From Albimonas sp036154955 (GTDB taxonomy: Bacteria > Pseudomonadota > Alphaproteobacteria > Rhodobacterales > Rhodobacteraceae): DNA of 24,994 bases. Where the stretch lies: positions 1-24,994 of the forward strand of contig JAYZWL010000141.1 in NCBI GenBank assembly GCA_036154955.1, read 5' to 3'. Shown piece after piece: positions 16,707-23,655 of the stretch. The position numbers were made by a program, and so were the translations under genes. Under the pieces are notes generated by a model. It saw only the letters and a program-made list of their open reading frames with translations. It did not search any database and was not told the DNA's origin. The first letter of the stretch is position 1. Each line of letters begins with the position of its first letter.

Positions 16707-16888
16707 GGGGAGAGAGCGCGCAGGCGTGGCTTCGCCTTTCGCCGCGAGACGTGCGGGGGCGCGTCGTCCGGGCCTCGCCGCCGGGCCTGCCGGCCCGTCC
16801 GGCATCGTCCCGCCCGCCGTCCCCCCGCCCGCCGACCTCTCTCCCGCCGGCCTCTCTCCCTTCGACCCCGTGTCGCGCCCGCGCGGCC

Positions 16889-16970
16889 GGGAGACGGCGC
16901 CTCCGGCGCGCCGCCGGGCCGCCGCGCGGGCGGGGCCGGGCCATCGGGCGCGCGGGTCGTCGCGCGGCCT
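16889..16970 (+). repeat. Dispersed ~82-bp GC repeat, copy 2
   Basis: The ungapped partner of 13847-13928 in the same orientation, with the 19-bp identical core at 16941-16959. It lies between alaS and the lytic transglycosylase-like gene, so alaS is flanked by direct copies. A weaker, slightly indel-shifted relative may lie at 22388-22472. Confidence 0.65.
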
Positions 16971-16994
16971 GCGGTCATCGGGATCGGGGGCGCC

Positions 16995-17567
16995 TCAGGT
17001 GCAGGCCTCGATATGGCGCTTGTATTCGGCGGCCTTGCGATGCACCTCGCTCGCCACCCGACGCAGCCATTCCTTGGACTTCCAGCTTCCGCGCCGCCAG
17101 CCGGCATGTCCTTCGTGATAGGCCAGATACTGGTTGTAGGCGTCGTCCATGGCGATGCCCGCGTCCTGCGACTTGTGCATGTACCAGCCCACGAAATCGG
17201 CGGAATCGAAGAAGTCGTCCCGGTCGGCGCCGGAATTGCCCGTCTCGCGCTTGTACCAGGCCCAGGTGCCGTCCAGCGCCTGGGAGAAGCCGTAGGCGGA
17301 GCTGACGTAGCCGGTGGGGATGATGCCGAGGAAATAGGTCCGCCGCGGCCGCACGTCGGGCCGGAACGAGCTTTCCTTCCAGATGATCGCCATCTGCACG
17401 TTGGCCGGCGCGCCCCATTTCCGCTCCGAGCGGATGATGGCGCGTTCCCAGTGCGGGCGCTCGTCGAAGATCGCGCAGGCGTTCTCGACGTTGGGCGGCT
17501 GCGAATTGCTGGCGCAGCCGGCGACGAGCGCCAGCATCGCCAGCGCCGCGAACGGTGAAGCCTTCAT
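16995..17567 (-). CDS. Lytic transglycosylase-like SLT-domain lipoprotein
   Basis: A 190-residue envelope lipoprotein. The signal peptide MKASPFAALAMLALVAGC ends at the lipobox Cys18. The rest is an SLT-type fold: VQMAIIWKESSFRPDVRPRR contains the likely catalytic Glu65, and SSAYGFSQALDGTWAWY is the second conserved block. DFVGWYMHKSQDAGI and YNQYLAYHEGHAGW follow. By family it would cleave peptidoglycan between MurNAc and GlcNAc to form anhydro ends. Compared with EmtA-type proteins it is compact and has no accessory domain. The start is supported by the signal sequence; the ribosome-binding site is weak. It lies 170 bp downstream of the aminotransferase gene and 380 bp upstream of alaS, with no sign of an operon. 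Confidence 0.87.
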   Translation of the reverse strand: MKASPFAALAMLALVAGCASNSQPPNVENACAIFDERPHWERAIIRSERKWGAPANVQMAIIWKESSFRPDVRPRRTYFLGIIPTGYVSSAYGFSQALDGTWAWYKRETGNSGADRDDFFDSADFVGWYMHKSQDAGIAMDDAYNQYLAYHEGHAGWRRGSWKSKEWLRRVASEVHRKAAEYKRHIEACT

Positions 17568-17737
17568 GGGCCTGCCTGCGTTGTTTTCTTGGGTCGTCTG
17601 CTCGTTGTTCGGGCCAGCATAGCGCAAAGCGGCCGGCGCGCGAACCCCTCCGGGGGCGGGAGGGGGGCGAAATCCGGCGCCGGGGGGCGCTTTTCGGATC
17701 GGATCGGGGTGTGGACGCGGGCGCAGCCCCGGCGGGG

Positions 17738-18913
17738 TCAGCCGGCGGCGAGGCGGTCGGCGAAGGCGGCGAGCCGGTCGAGCGCGTCCGCCAGCGCCGG
17801 TTCGGCCACGGTCAGGGCGATGCGGACATGCCCCTCGGCGGCGGCGCCGAAGCTCTCGCCCGGCATGACCGCGATGCGCTCCTCCTCCAGCAGCCGTTCG
17901 GCGAAGGCGAGACCGGTCAGACCGGTCGCCCGGATGTCGGGCATCACATACATGCCCCCCTGCGGCGGCGACAGGCGCAAGCCGGGGCGCTGCGACAGCG
18001 CGGCGCGGGCCAGGTCGCGGCGGGCGCGGAAGGCGGCGCGCAGGTCGGCCTCGATCGCGTCGCCCTCGCGCAGCGCCCATTCGCCGGCGTCCATGATGAA
18101 GCGCGGCAGGCCGTAATTCGCGTTCAAGGCCAGGTCCACGATCAGCGCCGCGATCTCCTTCGGGGCCAGCGCCCAGCCGAGGCGGGACCCGGTCATGGCG
18201 TGGGACTTGGACAGGGAGCCGATGACCACGGTGCGCTCCGCCATGCCGGGCAGGGCGCGGGGCGACAGATGCGGCTGGTCCCAGGCCATGCCGTCATAGA
18301 CCTCGTCGGAGATCAGCCACAGGTCGTGCCGGCGGGCGATCTCGGCGATCCCGGCGATGGAGGCCGCCGAATAGACCGCGCCGGTGGGGTTGTTGGGGGA
18401 GTTGACCAGCAGGGCCCGGGCCCCCGCGCAGGCGGCGTCCAGCGCCTCCAGATCCGGCTGGAATCCGTCCTCGGGCCGGGCGCGCACGATGCGCGGCGCG
18501 CCGCCCGCGGCGCGGATGGTGCCGGGATAGGTGGTGTAGAGCGGGTCGATGGTCACCACCGCCTCGCCCGGGTCGATGACCGCGCAGAGCGTCTGGAACA
18601 GCGCCGCCTGTCCGCCGGCGGCCACCACGATCTCGTCCGGGTCGACGGGCGCTCCGGTGCGGATCGCGGCGCGCGCGGCGATGGCCTCGCGCAGGCCGGC
18701 CGAGCCCATCACCGGCGAATAGCCGGTGCGCCCGGCGCGGGCGGAGGCGTCCATGGCGTCGAGGATCGGGGCGGGGGTGGGCTGCTCGTGCTCGCCGATG
18801 GTGAGCATGGTCACCGTCTCGCCCTTCGCCTGCAGGGCGCGGGCGGCGTAGACGATCTCCCACCCCGAGGCGCCGCCGTCGAGGATGGAGCGGATGCGGC
18901 GGGACGGTTGCAT
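17738..18913 (-). CDS. Class I/II pyridoxal-phosphate aminotransferase
   Basis: A cytosolic fold-type I aminotransferase of 391 residues. The PLP lysine is Lys236 in SLSKSHAMTGSRLGW. Other active-site groups are Asn175 in SPNNPTG, Asp203 and Tyr206 in SDEVYD, and the late arginine in GHVRIALT that would bind the substrate carboxylate. GYSPVMGSAGLREAIA near residue 65 is standard. AGGAGA 6 nt upstream of the ATG supports the start. Sequence style places it in the broad aspartate/aromatic/alanine aminotransferase group; the amino donor cannot be told. It has no biosynthetic neighbours, as the flanking genes are a lipoprotein and a long gene-free stretch. Confidence 0.92.
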   Translation of the reverse strand: MQPSRRIRSILDGGASGWEIVYAARALQAKGETVTMLTIGEHEQPTPAPILDAMDASARAGRTGYSPVMGSAGLREAIAARAAIRTGAPVDPDEIVVAAGGQAALFQTLCAVIDPGEAVVTIDPLYTTYPGTIRAAGGAPRIVRARPEDGFQPDLEALDAACAGARALLVNSPNNPTGAVYSAASIAGIAEIARRHDLWLISDEVYDGMAWDQPHLSPRALPGMAERTVVIGSLSKSHAMTGSRLGWALAPKEIAALIVDLALNANYGLPRFIMDAGEWALREGDAIEADLRAAFRARRDLARAALSQRPGLRLSPPQGGMYVMPDIRATGLTGLAFAERLLEEERIAVMPGESFGAAAEGHVRIALTVAEPALADALDRLAAFADRLAAG

Positions 18914-19241
18914 GGGGCTCTCCTGGCGAGGGGGCGAAGGGGGGCGGAGGCGGCGCGGCGATGGGCCGGCTTCGCAGGCGGCGTTCCTTCGCGCGCCCGG
19001 CGCGGGCGGTCAAGGGGCGGCGCCGGGCGGGGACGGTGAGTCACGGGGGGAGCCCCGCCGGAGCGAGGCGCCGCGGCGAGGCGCGCGCGAGCCCCGGCGA
19101 GGCGCCCGCGGCGCACGGACCCGGGGCGCCCGGGCGGGCGCGGGGGCGGCGGCCGGGATCCGGGCGGCTCGCGGGGAACGGTCATGCGGAGGCGGGGCGC
19201 CTCGTGGCGGCGAGCGGAGGCGCCGCCGCATCCCGGCGCCC

Positions 19242-19256
19242 TGATATGTCGGCGGC
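19242..19256 (+). repeat. GATATGTC motif, copy 1
   Basis: TGATATGTCGGCGGC follows GCGCCC. The same arrangement, GCCC-GATATGTC-S-GCGG, recurs at 19561-19578. It is one of very few AT-containing words in this interval. Confidence 0.4.
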
Positions 19257-19360
19257 CGGGGCGCGGCGGAGGCGGCGCCGGGCGCCGGTCGCCGCCGGAC
19301 CGCGGAACGGGGCCTTCGCGCGAGGGGAACACGTCCCGCGAAAGCCGGCCTTGCGCTGGA

Positions 19361-19406
19361 CGGGGACGTGGGACGGGGGATGCGGGACGGGGACGCGGGG
19401 CGGGGG
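19361..19406 (+). repeat. G-tract cluster with G-quadruplex potential
   Basis: Seven runs of three or more G on the plus strand (19362-19365, 19370-19372, 19375-19379, 19384-19386, 19389-19392, 19397-19400, 19402-19406) are separated by loops of 4, 2, 4, 2, 4 and 1 nt. It is also a degenerate 13-14-bp tandem repeat of CGGGGACGTGGGA type. Confidence 0.8.
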
Positions 19407-19560
19407 TGCTGCGGTCGCGGTCATCTCGCGCCGCGCGTCCCGTCGCGGCTTCGCGCCCGACCGCGGACAGAGGCCCGGGACGGCGGGTCTCCGGGATCGC
19501 AGGCGCCGTCCACCACGTGCCGGAGCCGGGACGCCGCCGTCCGGGTCGCGGCGCTCCGTC

Positions 19561-19578
19561 GCCCGATATGTCCGCGGG
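19561..19578 (+). repeat. GATATGTC motif, copy 2
   Basis: GCCCGATATGTCCGCGGG matches copy 1 (19242-19256) in the core GATATGTC-S-GCGG and in the preceding GCCC. The copies are about 320 bp apart in the same orientation. Confidence 0.4.
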
Positions 19579-19726
19579 GGGGCGGGCGCGACGGGTCGCA
19601 GCGAGTGACGGAAGGGGCCGGTGGCCGGCGTCCTGGCGGCGGGGCGGGCGACCGGGGTTTCGCGAGGCGCCTCCGGTCGCCTTGTCCAGCGTCGTCAGGG
19701 GCGTGACGTTCGCGGTCGGCCCCGCG

Positions 19727-19786
19727 CCCGACGCCCCGCAACCCGACGCCCCGCAACCCGAAGCCCCGCAACCCGAAGCCCCGCAA
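19727..19786 (+). repeat. 15-bp tandem repeat, four units
   Basis: Units CCCGACGCCCCGCAA (twice) and CCCGAAGCCCCGCAA (twice) are perfect apart from one base. Because the unit is a multiple of three it keeps frame and encodes PDAPQ/PEAPQ on the plus strand. It lies in a region with no supported gene, about 280 bp before ureE. Confidence 0.9.
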
Positions 19787-20062
19787 CTCGCCGCCTCCTG
19801 ACCCCACATCCCCGCGCCCGACGCGCCGGGGCGCGACCGGCGGGGGCGGAGACCTCGGCCAACCGCGGCCCCCGATCCGCGCGCCGCGGGCGGGAGCGGG
19901 CCAGGGGCGCGACCTTGCCGCGGCGCCTGCGGGACGTGGCCGTAGCCCCCCTTGCGGCGCGGCGCGCTTTGCGGCCCCATGGGGACCGACCACGCCTCGC
20001 CCCCCGGCCGCGTCCCGAACCGCCCCCGCGCGCCGGGCGCCGGCCCAGACCCCGGAGCCGCG

Positions 20063-20695
20063 ATGCCCCACGATCATCCTCACGCGCATCCCCACGGCGC
20101 CGTCCCCGATGCCGGACCCGGCGACGCCGCTCACGCCCCGCAGGCCGGCGCGGCCGCGCCGGACGGCGCCGGGATGCCGGTCCGCGCCCTCGCGCTCGTC
20201 CCCGCGGGCGACGGGCCGGCCCCCGCCGACCGGCTCTCGCTGCCCTACGACGCCCGCTGGCGGCGCCGCGGGCGGCTGGTGACCGAAGGCGGCGAGGCGA
20301 TCCTGCTCGACCTCCCCCGCGCCGCGGAACTGTCGGAGGACCTCGCGCTGGCGCTCGAGGACGGCCGCCGCATCGCGCTCGTCGCGGCGCCCGAGCCGGT
20401 GGCGGAGGTGCGCGCCGCCCCCGACGCGCTCGCCCGGCTCGCCTGGCATGTGGGCAACCGCCACACCCCGGCCGAGATCGCCGACGGCGCCCTGCGCATC
20501 CTGCGCGACCATGTGCTGGAGGACATGCTGGCGCGGCTGGGGGCGGAGATCCGGCGCCTCGACGCGCCCTTCCGGCCCGAGGGCGGGGCCTACGGCATGG
20601 GCCGCACCCACGGCCACAGCCATTCCCACGACCCCCATCACGACCCCGACGCCCATCTGCGCGACGCCGCGCCCGGGGACGGAGGCGCCGCGTGA
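20063..20695 (+). CDS. ureE: Urease accessory protein UreE
   Basis: UreE is the dimeric cytosolic nickel chaperone that hands Ni2+ to the UreG-UreF-UreD complex. The 210-residue product has the N-terminal domain DRLSLPYDARWRRRGRL (57-71), LLDLPRAAEL and AAPEPVAEVRA. The metal-binding domain follows with LAWHVGNRH (127-134), RDHVLEDMLARLGA and DAPFRPEGGAYG. It has His-rich ends on both sides: MPHDHPHAHPHG at the start and RTHGHSHSHDPHHDPDAH at 181-198. The C-terminal one is common; the N-terminal one is not. The ATG at 20063 has GGAG 5 nt upstream; longer in-frame starts add Arg/Pro-rich sequence without support. It is the first gene of a translationally coupled run. Confidence 0.95.
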   Translation: MPHDHPHAHPHGAVPDAGPGDAAHAPQAGAAAPDGAGMPVRALALVPAGDGPAPADRLSLPYDARWRRRGRLVTEGGEAILLDLPRAAELSEDLALALEDGRRIALVAAPEPVAEVRAAPDALARLAWHVGNRHTPAEIADGALRILRDHVLEDMLARLGAEIRRLDAPFRPEGGAYGMGRTHGHSHSHDPHHDPDAHLRDAAPGDGGAA

Positions 20696-20985
20696 CCCTG
20701 TTCCATCCCGACGCCAAGCGCACCGACGAAGGCGCGGCCCGCATCTGGGCGCGCTACGAGCTGATCTACACCGGCGTCGATTTCGGCGCGGCGCTCTGCT
20801 TCGTGATCGGCTCGGTCATGTTCTTCTCCGAGGCGTGGATGATCCCGGGCACCTGGCTGTTCCTGGTGGGCTCGATCCTCTTCGCCGCCAAGCCCAGCCT
20901 GCGGCTTGCGCGCGAGATCCAACTTCTGCGCCGCGGCGAGGCGGAGACGCTGGCCGAGCGGGCCCGGCGGGCGAGGGGCGGATGA
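20692..20985 (+). CDS. YrhK-domain small membrane protein within the urease accessory run
   Basis: A 97-residue protein of the YrhK-like family, of unknown function. The central region YELIYTGVDFGAALCFVIGSVMFFSEAWMIPGTWLFLVGSILF (written here in two parts: helix 1 about 27-46, helix 2 about 50-67) predicts two transmembrane helices. A basic tail RLAREIQLLRRGEAETLAERARRARGG follows, from about residue 71. The GTG start lies inside the ureE stop (GTGA), with GGAGG at 20681-20685. Its own TGA overlaps the ureF ATG in the same way, so the three are translationally coupled. A role in nickel supply or membrane tethering is inference only. Confidence 0.85.
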   Translation: MTLFHPDAKRTDEGAARIWARYELIYTGVDFGAALCFVIGSVMFFSEAWMIPGTWLFLVGSILFAAKPSLRLAREIQLLRRGEAETLAERARRARGG

Positions 20986-21680
20986 GCGGTCCGGACGCCC
21001 CGCCCGATCCCGGCCCCGCCTGCGCGCCTGCGCCCGCACGCACGTCAGCGCCCGACTGGCTGCAGACCCTCACGCAATGGCTGTCGCCCGGCTATCCGCT
21101 GGGAAGCTTCGCCTATTCCCACGGGCTGGAATGGGCGGTGGAGGCGGGCGACGTGCGGGATGCGGACGCCTTCCGCGACTGGCTCGCCGCGCTGCTGGCG
21201 CATGGGGCGGGGCGAACGGACGCGATGCTGCTCGCCGCCGCCTGGCGCGATCCGGAGGATCCGGAGCCCGCCGCGCTCGCCCGTGCGCTGGCCGCGTCCT
21301 CCGAGCGGCGTCTGGAGGCCGAGGCCCCCGGCGCCGCCTTCGCCCGCACCACCGTCGCCATCCGTGGCCATTCCGCCGAGCCTGCGCCCCTGCCGGTGGC
21401 GCTGGGCCGCGCGGCGGGGCGGGAGGGGATGCCGCTGGAGACGGTGGCGACGCTCTACCTGCACGCCTTCGCGGCCAACCTGACCTCCGCCGCGCAACGC
21501 CTCGTGCCGCTCGGCCAGACCGAGGCGCAGGCGGCGCTTTCGTCGCTCGCCCCGCTCTGCGCCGAGGTGGCGGCGGAGGCGATCGCGGCCGATCCGGACG
21601 ACCTCGGCGGCGCTTGCCTGCGGGGGGACCTCTCGGCCATGCTCCACGAAACCCAACGCACGAGGCTGTTCCGATCGTGA
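20982..21680 (+). CDS. ureF: Urease accessory protein UreF
   Basis: UreF binds UreD and urease and gates the GTPase UreG during nickel insertion. The 232-residue protein begins with a Pro/Ala-rich tail of about 25 residues, then LTQWLSPGYPLGSFAYSHGLEWAV, the signature region of UreF. RTDAMLLAAAW, YLHAFAANLTSAAQRLVPLGQTEAQ and the C-terminal HETQRTRLFRS are also diagnostic. The all-helical fold and length are normal. Its ATG overlaps the yrhK stop (ATGA) and its TGA overlaps the ureG GTG, so stoichiometry is probably set by coupled translation. Confidence 0.96.
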   Translation: MSGPDAPPDPGPACAPAPARTSAPDWLQTLTQWLSPGYPLGSFAYSHGLEWAVEAGDVRDADAFRDWLAALLAHGAGRTDAMLLAAAWRDPEDPEPAALARALAASSERRLEAEAPGAAFARTTVAIRGHSAEPAPLPVALGRAAGREGMPLETVATLYLHAFAANLTSAAQRLVPLGQTEAQAALSSLAPLCAEVAAEAIAADPDDLGGACLRGDLSAMLHETQRTRLFRS

Positions 21681-22363
21681 CCCAGACGCCTGTCGCCGCT
21701 CCTTCTCCCGCTTCCGCCTCCGGTCCCGCCAAATCCCCGCACGGGCCCTTGCGCGTCGGCATCGGCGGGCCGGTGGGCGCGGGCAAGACCACGCTGACCG
21801 CCGCGCTCTGCCGGGCGCTGGGGGGGCGGCTGTCGATGGCGGTGGTGACCAACGACATCTACACCTCCGAGGACGCCGAGTTCCTGATGCGCGCCCAGGT
21901 TCTGCCGCTGGAGCGGATCCGGGGGGTGGAGACCGGGGGCTGCCCGCATACCGCGATCCGCGAGGACGCCTCGATCAACCTCGCCGCCATCGCCGAGCTT
22001 CAGGCCGCGATCCCGGATCTCGACCTGGTGGTGATCGAGAGCGGGGGCGACAACCTCGCCGCCACCTTCTCGCCGGAGCTGGCGGACCTGACGCTCTACG
22101 TCATCGACACCGCGGCGGGGGAGGAGATCCCGCGCAAGGGCGGGCCGGGGATAACGCGATCCGACCTGCTGATCATCAACAAGACCGACCTCGCGCCCTA
22201 TGTGGGCGTGTCGCTGGAGGTGATGGAGAAGGACGCGGGCCGGATGCGGCGGGGCGCGCCCTTCGTGATGGCCGACCTGCGCCACGGCAAGGGGATCGAG
22301 GAGATCGCGGCCTTCATCGCCCGCGAGGGCGGGCTGAACCTGGCGCCTGTGGCGGCGGAGTAG
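21677..22363 (+). CDS. ureG: Urease accessory GTPase UreG
   Basis: UreG is the SIMIBI-class GTPase that carries nickel and drives its insertion into urease. The 228-residue product has a Pro/Ala/Ser-rich head of about 20 residues, then the P-loop GPVGAGKTT (31-39), TNDIYTSEDAEFL, the nickel-binding CPH motif in ETGGCPHTAIREDAS (Cys89/His91), VVIESGGDNLAATFSPEL, and the base-specificity motif NKTD (168-171). All key residues are intact. The GTG start overlaps the ureF stop. No ureD, ureA, ureB or ureC lies on either side, so these must be at another locus if urease is functional. Confidence 0.96.
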   Translation: MTQTPVAAPSPASASGPAKSPHGPLRVGIGGPVGAGKTTLTAALCRALGGRLSMAVVTNDIYTSEDAEFLMRAQVLPLERIRGVETGGCPHTAIREDASINLAAIAELQAAIPDLDLVVIESGGDNLAATFSPELADLTLYVIDTAAGEEIPRKGGPGITRSDLLIINKTDLAPYVGVSLEVMEKDAGRMRRGAPFVMADLRHGKGIEEIAAFIAREGGLNLAPVAAE

Positions 22364-22734
22364 CGGGCGGGAAGAGACGGGGCGAAGAGACGGGCCCGCC
22401 CGGCGCCCCGGCCGCCCGCCGCCGCGGGCGGGGCCGCGAAGTCGGGCGCGCGGGCGGTCGCGGCGGCTCCCTCCCTTCCGGCCGGGCGGGCCGGCGCCCC
22501 CGGTCGCGCCGGCGGGGCCCGGGCGCCGCGCCGGCCCCGGCGCCGGGGCGCGGGTGGAGAGGAGCGCGGGCGGATAGGGCGCGCGCGACGGCCCGCTCGC
22601 GAAACCGTGCGCGGGCCGGGCGATGGATCGTCGCGAAATCGCGCTAGGCTTTCCGCCGCCGCGCATCCTGCGCCGCATATGCGAGGCGTCCGGTCCGAGG
22701 CGCCCGCCCGACCGACGCCAGGGAGACCGACCTC
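22364..22734. other. Gene-free interval between ureG and the MBL hydrolase gene
   Basis: The first 200 bases are nearly pure G/C with many overlapping inverted repeats and a possible third, diverged copy of the 82-bp repeat (about 22388-22472). An 8-bp stem CGGCCCGC/GCGGGCCG flanks 22600. TAGGCT (22645-22650) might be the -10 of the MBL gene, with no clear -35. Confidence 0.55.
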
Positions 22735-23514
22735 ATGCTTCTTTCCCGACGCCAGACCCTCGCCGCCGGAGCGACCGCGCTGGGCGGCCTCGCCGCCGCC
22801 CGGCTCGCGCCCTTCGCCGTGCCCGCCGCCCGCGCCGGCGCCGCCGACGCCTACAGGACCGCCTCGGGGGAGATCGTGGTGCATCCCCTCGCCCACGCCT
22901 CCTTCGCGATGACCACGCCGGGCGCCACGATCTACGCCGACCCGGTGGGCGACCCCTCGCTCTACGCCGGCCTTCCCCCCGCCGATCTGGTGCTGATCAC
23001 CCATCACCACGGCGACCATTTCAAGCCGGAGACGCTGGCGGCCATCGTCGGCGACGACACCGCGCTGGTGGTCAACCCCACGGTGATGGAGGCGCTGCCG
23101 GCCGATCTGAAGGCCCGCGCCGCCGAGATCGCCAACGGCGGCGCGACCGAGGCCAAGGGCGTGCCGATCTCCGCCATCCCCGCCTACAACCTCACCGAGG
23201 ACCGGCTGAAATATCATCCGAAGGGGCGGGACAACGGCTATGTGCTGGAGATCGACGGGACCCGCGTCTACATCGCCGGCGACACCGAGGACATTCCCGA
23301 GATGCGGGCGCTCGACGGCGTGGACATCGCCTTCGTGCCGATGAACCTGCCCTACACGATGACTGTGGAGCAGGCCGCCTCCGCCGTCGCCGAATTCGCG
23401 CCCGGCGTGGTCTATCCCTACCACTACCGCGACAGCGACCCGATGGAGTTCGCCCGACTGGTGGGCGAGGCCGCGCCCGCGGTCAAGGTCGTGCAGGGCC
23501 CCTGGTACGGCTGA
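22735..23514 (+). CDS. Tat-exported metallo-beta-lactamase-fold hydrolase (UlaG-like)
   Basis: A 259-residue periplasmic MBL-fold protein. The N-terminus MLLSRRQTLAAGATALGG is a twin-arginine signal (SRRQTL), with a cleavage region near AARAGA. The metal-binding motif THHHGDH is intact at about 89-95; further ligands are in AGDTED (about 182) and YPYHYRDSDP (about 224). Substrate-binding loops are of the compact YtnP/UlaG-like kind with no glyoxalase or lactonase signature, so the substrate is unknown; true beta-lactamase activity is unlikely. AGGGAG 9 nt before the ATG supports the start. It is convergent with msrA, with a strong hairpin in the gap. Confidence 0.92.
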   Translation: MLLSRRQTLAAGATALGGLAAARLAPFAVPAARAGAADAYRTASGEIVVHPLAHASFAMTTPGATIYADPVGDPSLYAGLPPADLVLITHHHGDHFKPETLAAIVGDDTALVVNPTVMEALPADLKARAAEIANGGATEAKGVPISAIPAYNLTEDRLKYHPKGRDNGYVLEIDGTRVYIAGDTEDIPEMRALDGVDIAFVPMNLPYTMTVEQAASAVAEFAPGVVYPYHYRDSDPMEFARLVGEAAPAVKVVQGPWYG

Positions 23515-23562
23515 GACCCGCGCCCCCCTCCCGGTTGCGGCGCGCCGAGGCCGCCCGCGCCT

Positions 23563-23586
23563 CCCTCCCCCGCTTGCGGGGGAGGG
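23563..23586. terminator. Strong hairpin between convergent genes, widespread repeat type
   Basis: CCCTCCCCCGC (23563-23573) is the exact reverse complement of 23576-23586 with TT between. It lies midway between the MBL stop and the msrA stop and probably blocks both transcripts. With the trailing TTGGGGAGGGGG it resembles a repeat seen between genes in many alphaproteobacteria. Confidence 0.65.
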
Positions 23587-23655
23587 TTGGGGAGGGGGCT
23601 CGCCCGAGGGGGCAGGCGTGCGGACGCTGACGTCAGCCGCCGACAGCCGCCGTTC

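Larger units (their letters stand above)
16614..16994. other. Gene-free interval upstream of alaS
   Basis: It holds the alaS leader and promoter candidate, a direct repeat of CTCTCTCCC (near 16838 and 16852), and copy 2 of the 82-bp repeat. The open frames across it are Arg/Pro/Ala-rich and have no conserved features. Confidence 0.7.
18914..20062. other. Long (about 1.15 kb) GC-rich interval with no convincing gene
   Basis: Frames are open on both strands because GC-rich codons rarely make stops. Their products are Arg/Gly/Ala/Pro-rich, lack any family motif and overlap one another. One frame (19184-19801, +) ends in PDAPQ/PEAPQ repeats from the 15-bp tandem repeat; it could be real, but nothing upstream supports it. 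The interval contains the G-tract cluster, the tandem repeat and a twice-occurring GATATGTC motif listed separately. A promoter for ureE must lie near its right end, but no clear -35/-10 pair is visible. Confidence 0.6.

Noticed and set aside
18811..19980. A 389-codon minus-strand frame through the long gene-free interval
   Set aside because: Arg/Pro/Gly-rich with Ser-Gly-Cys repeats made by the 15-bp tandem repeat. It overlaps the start of the aminotransferase gene in another frame and has no homology signature.
22735..23514. A true beta-lactamase or quorum-quenching lactonase
   Set aside because: Only the generic HxHxDH metal motif is present; substrate-specific loops of class B beta-lactamases and of AiiA-type lactonases are not recognisable.
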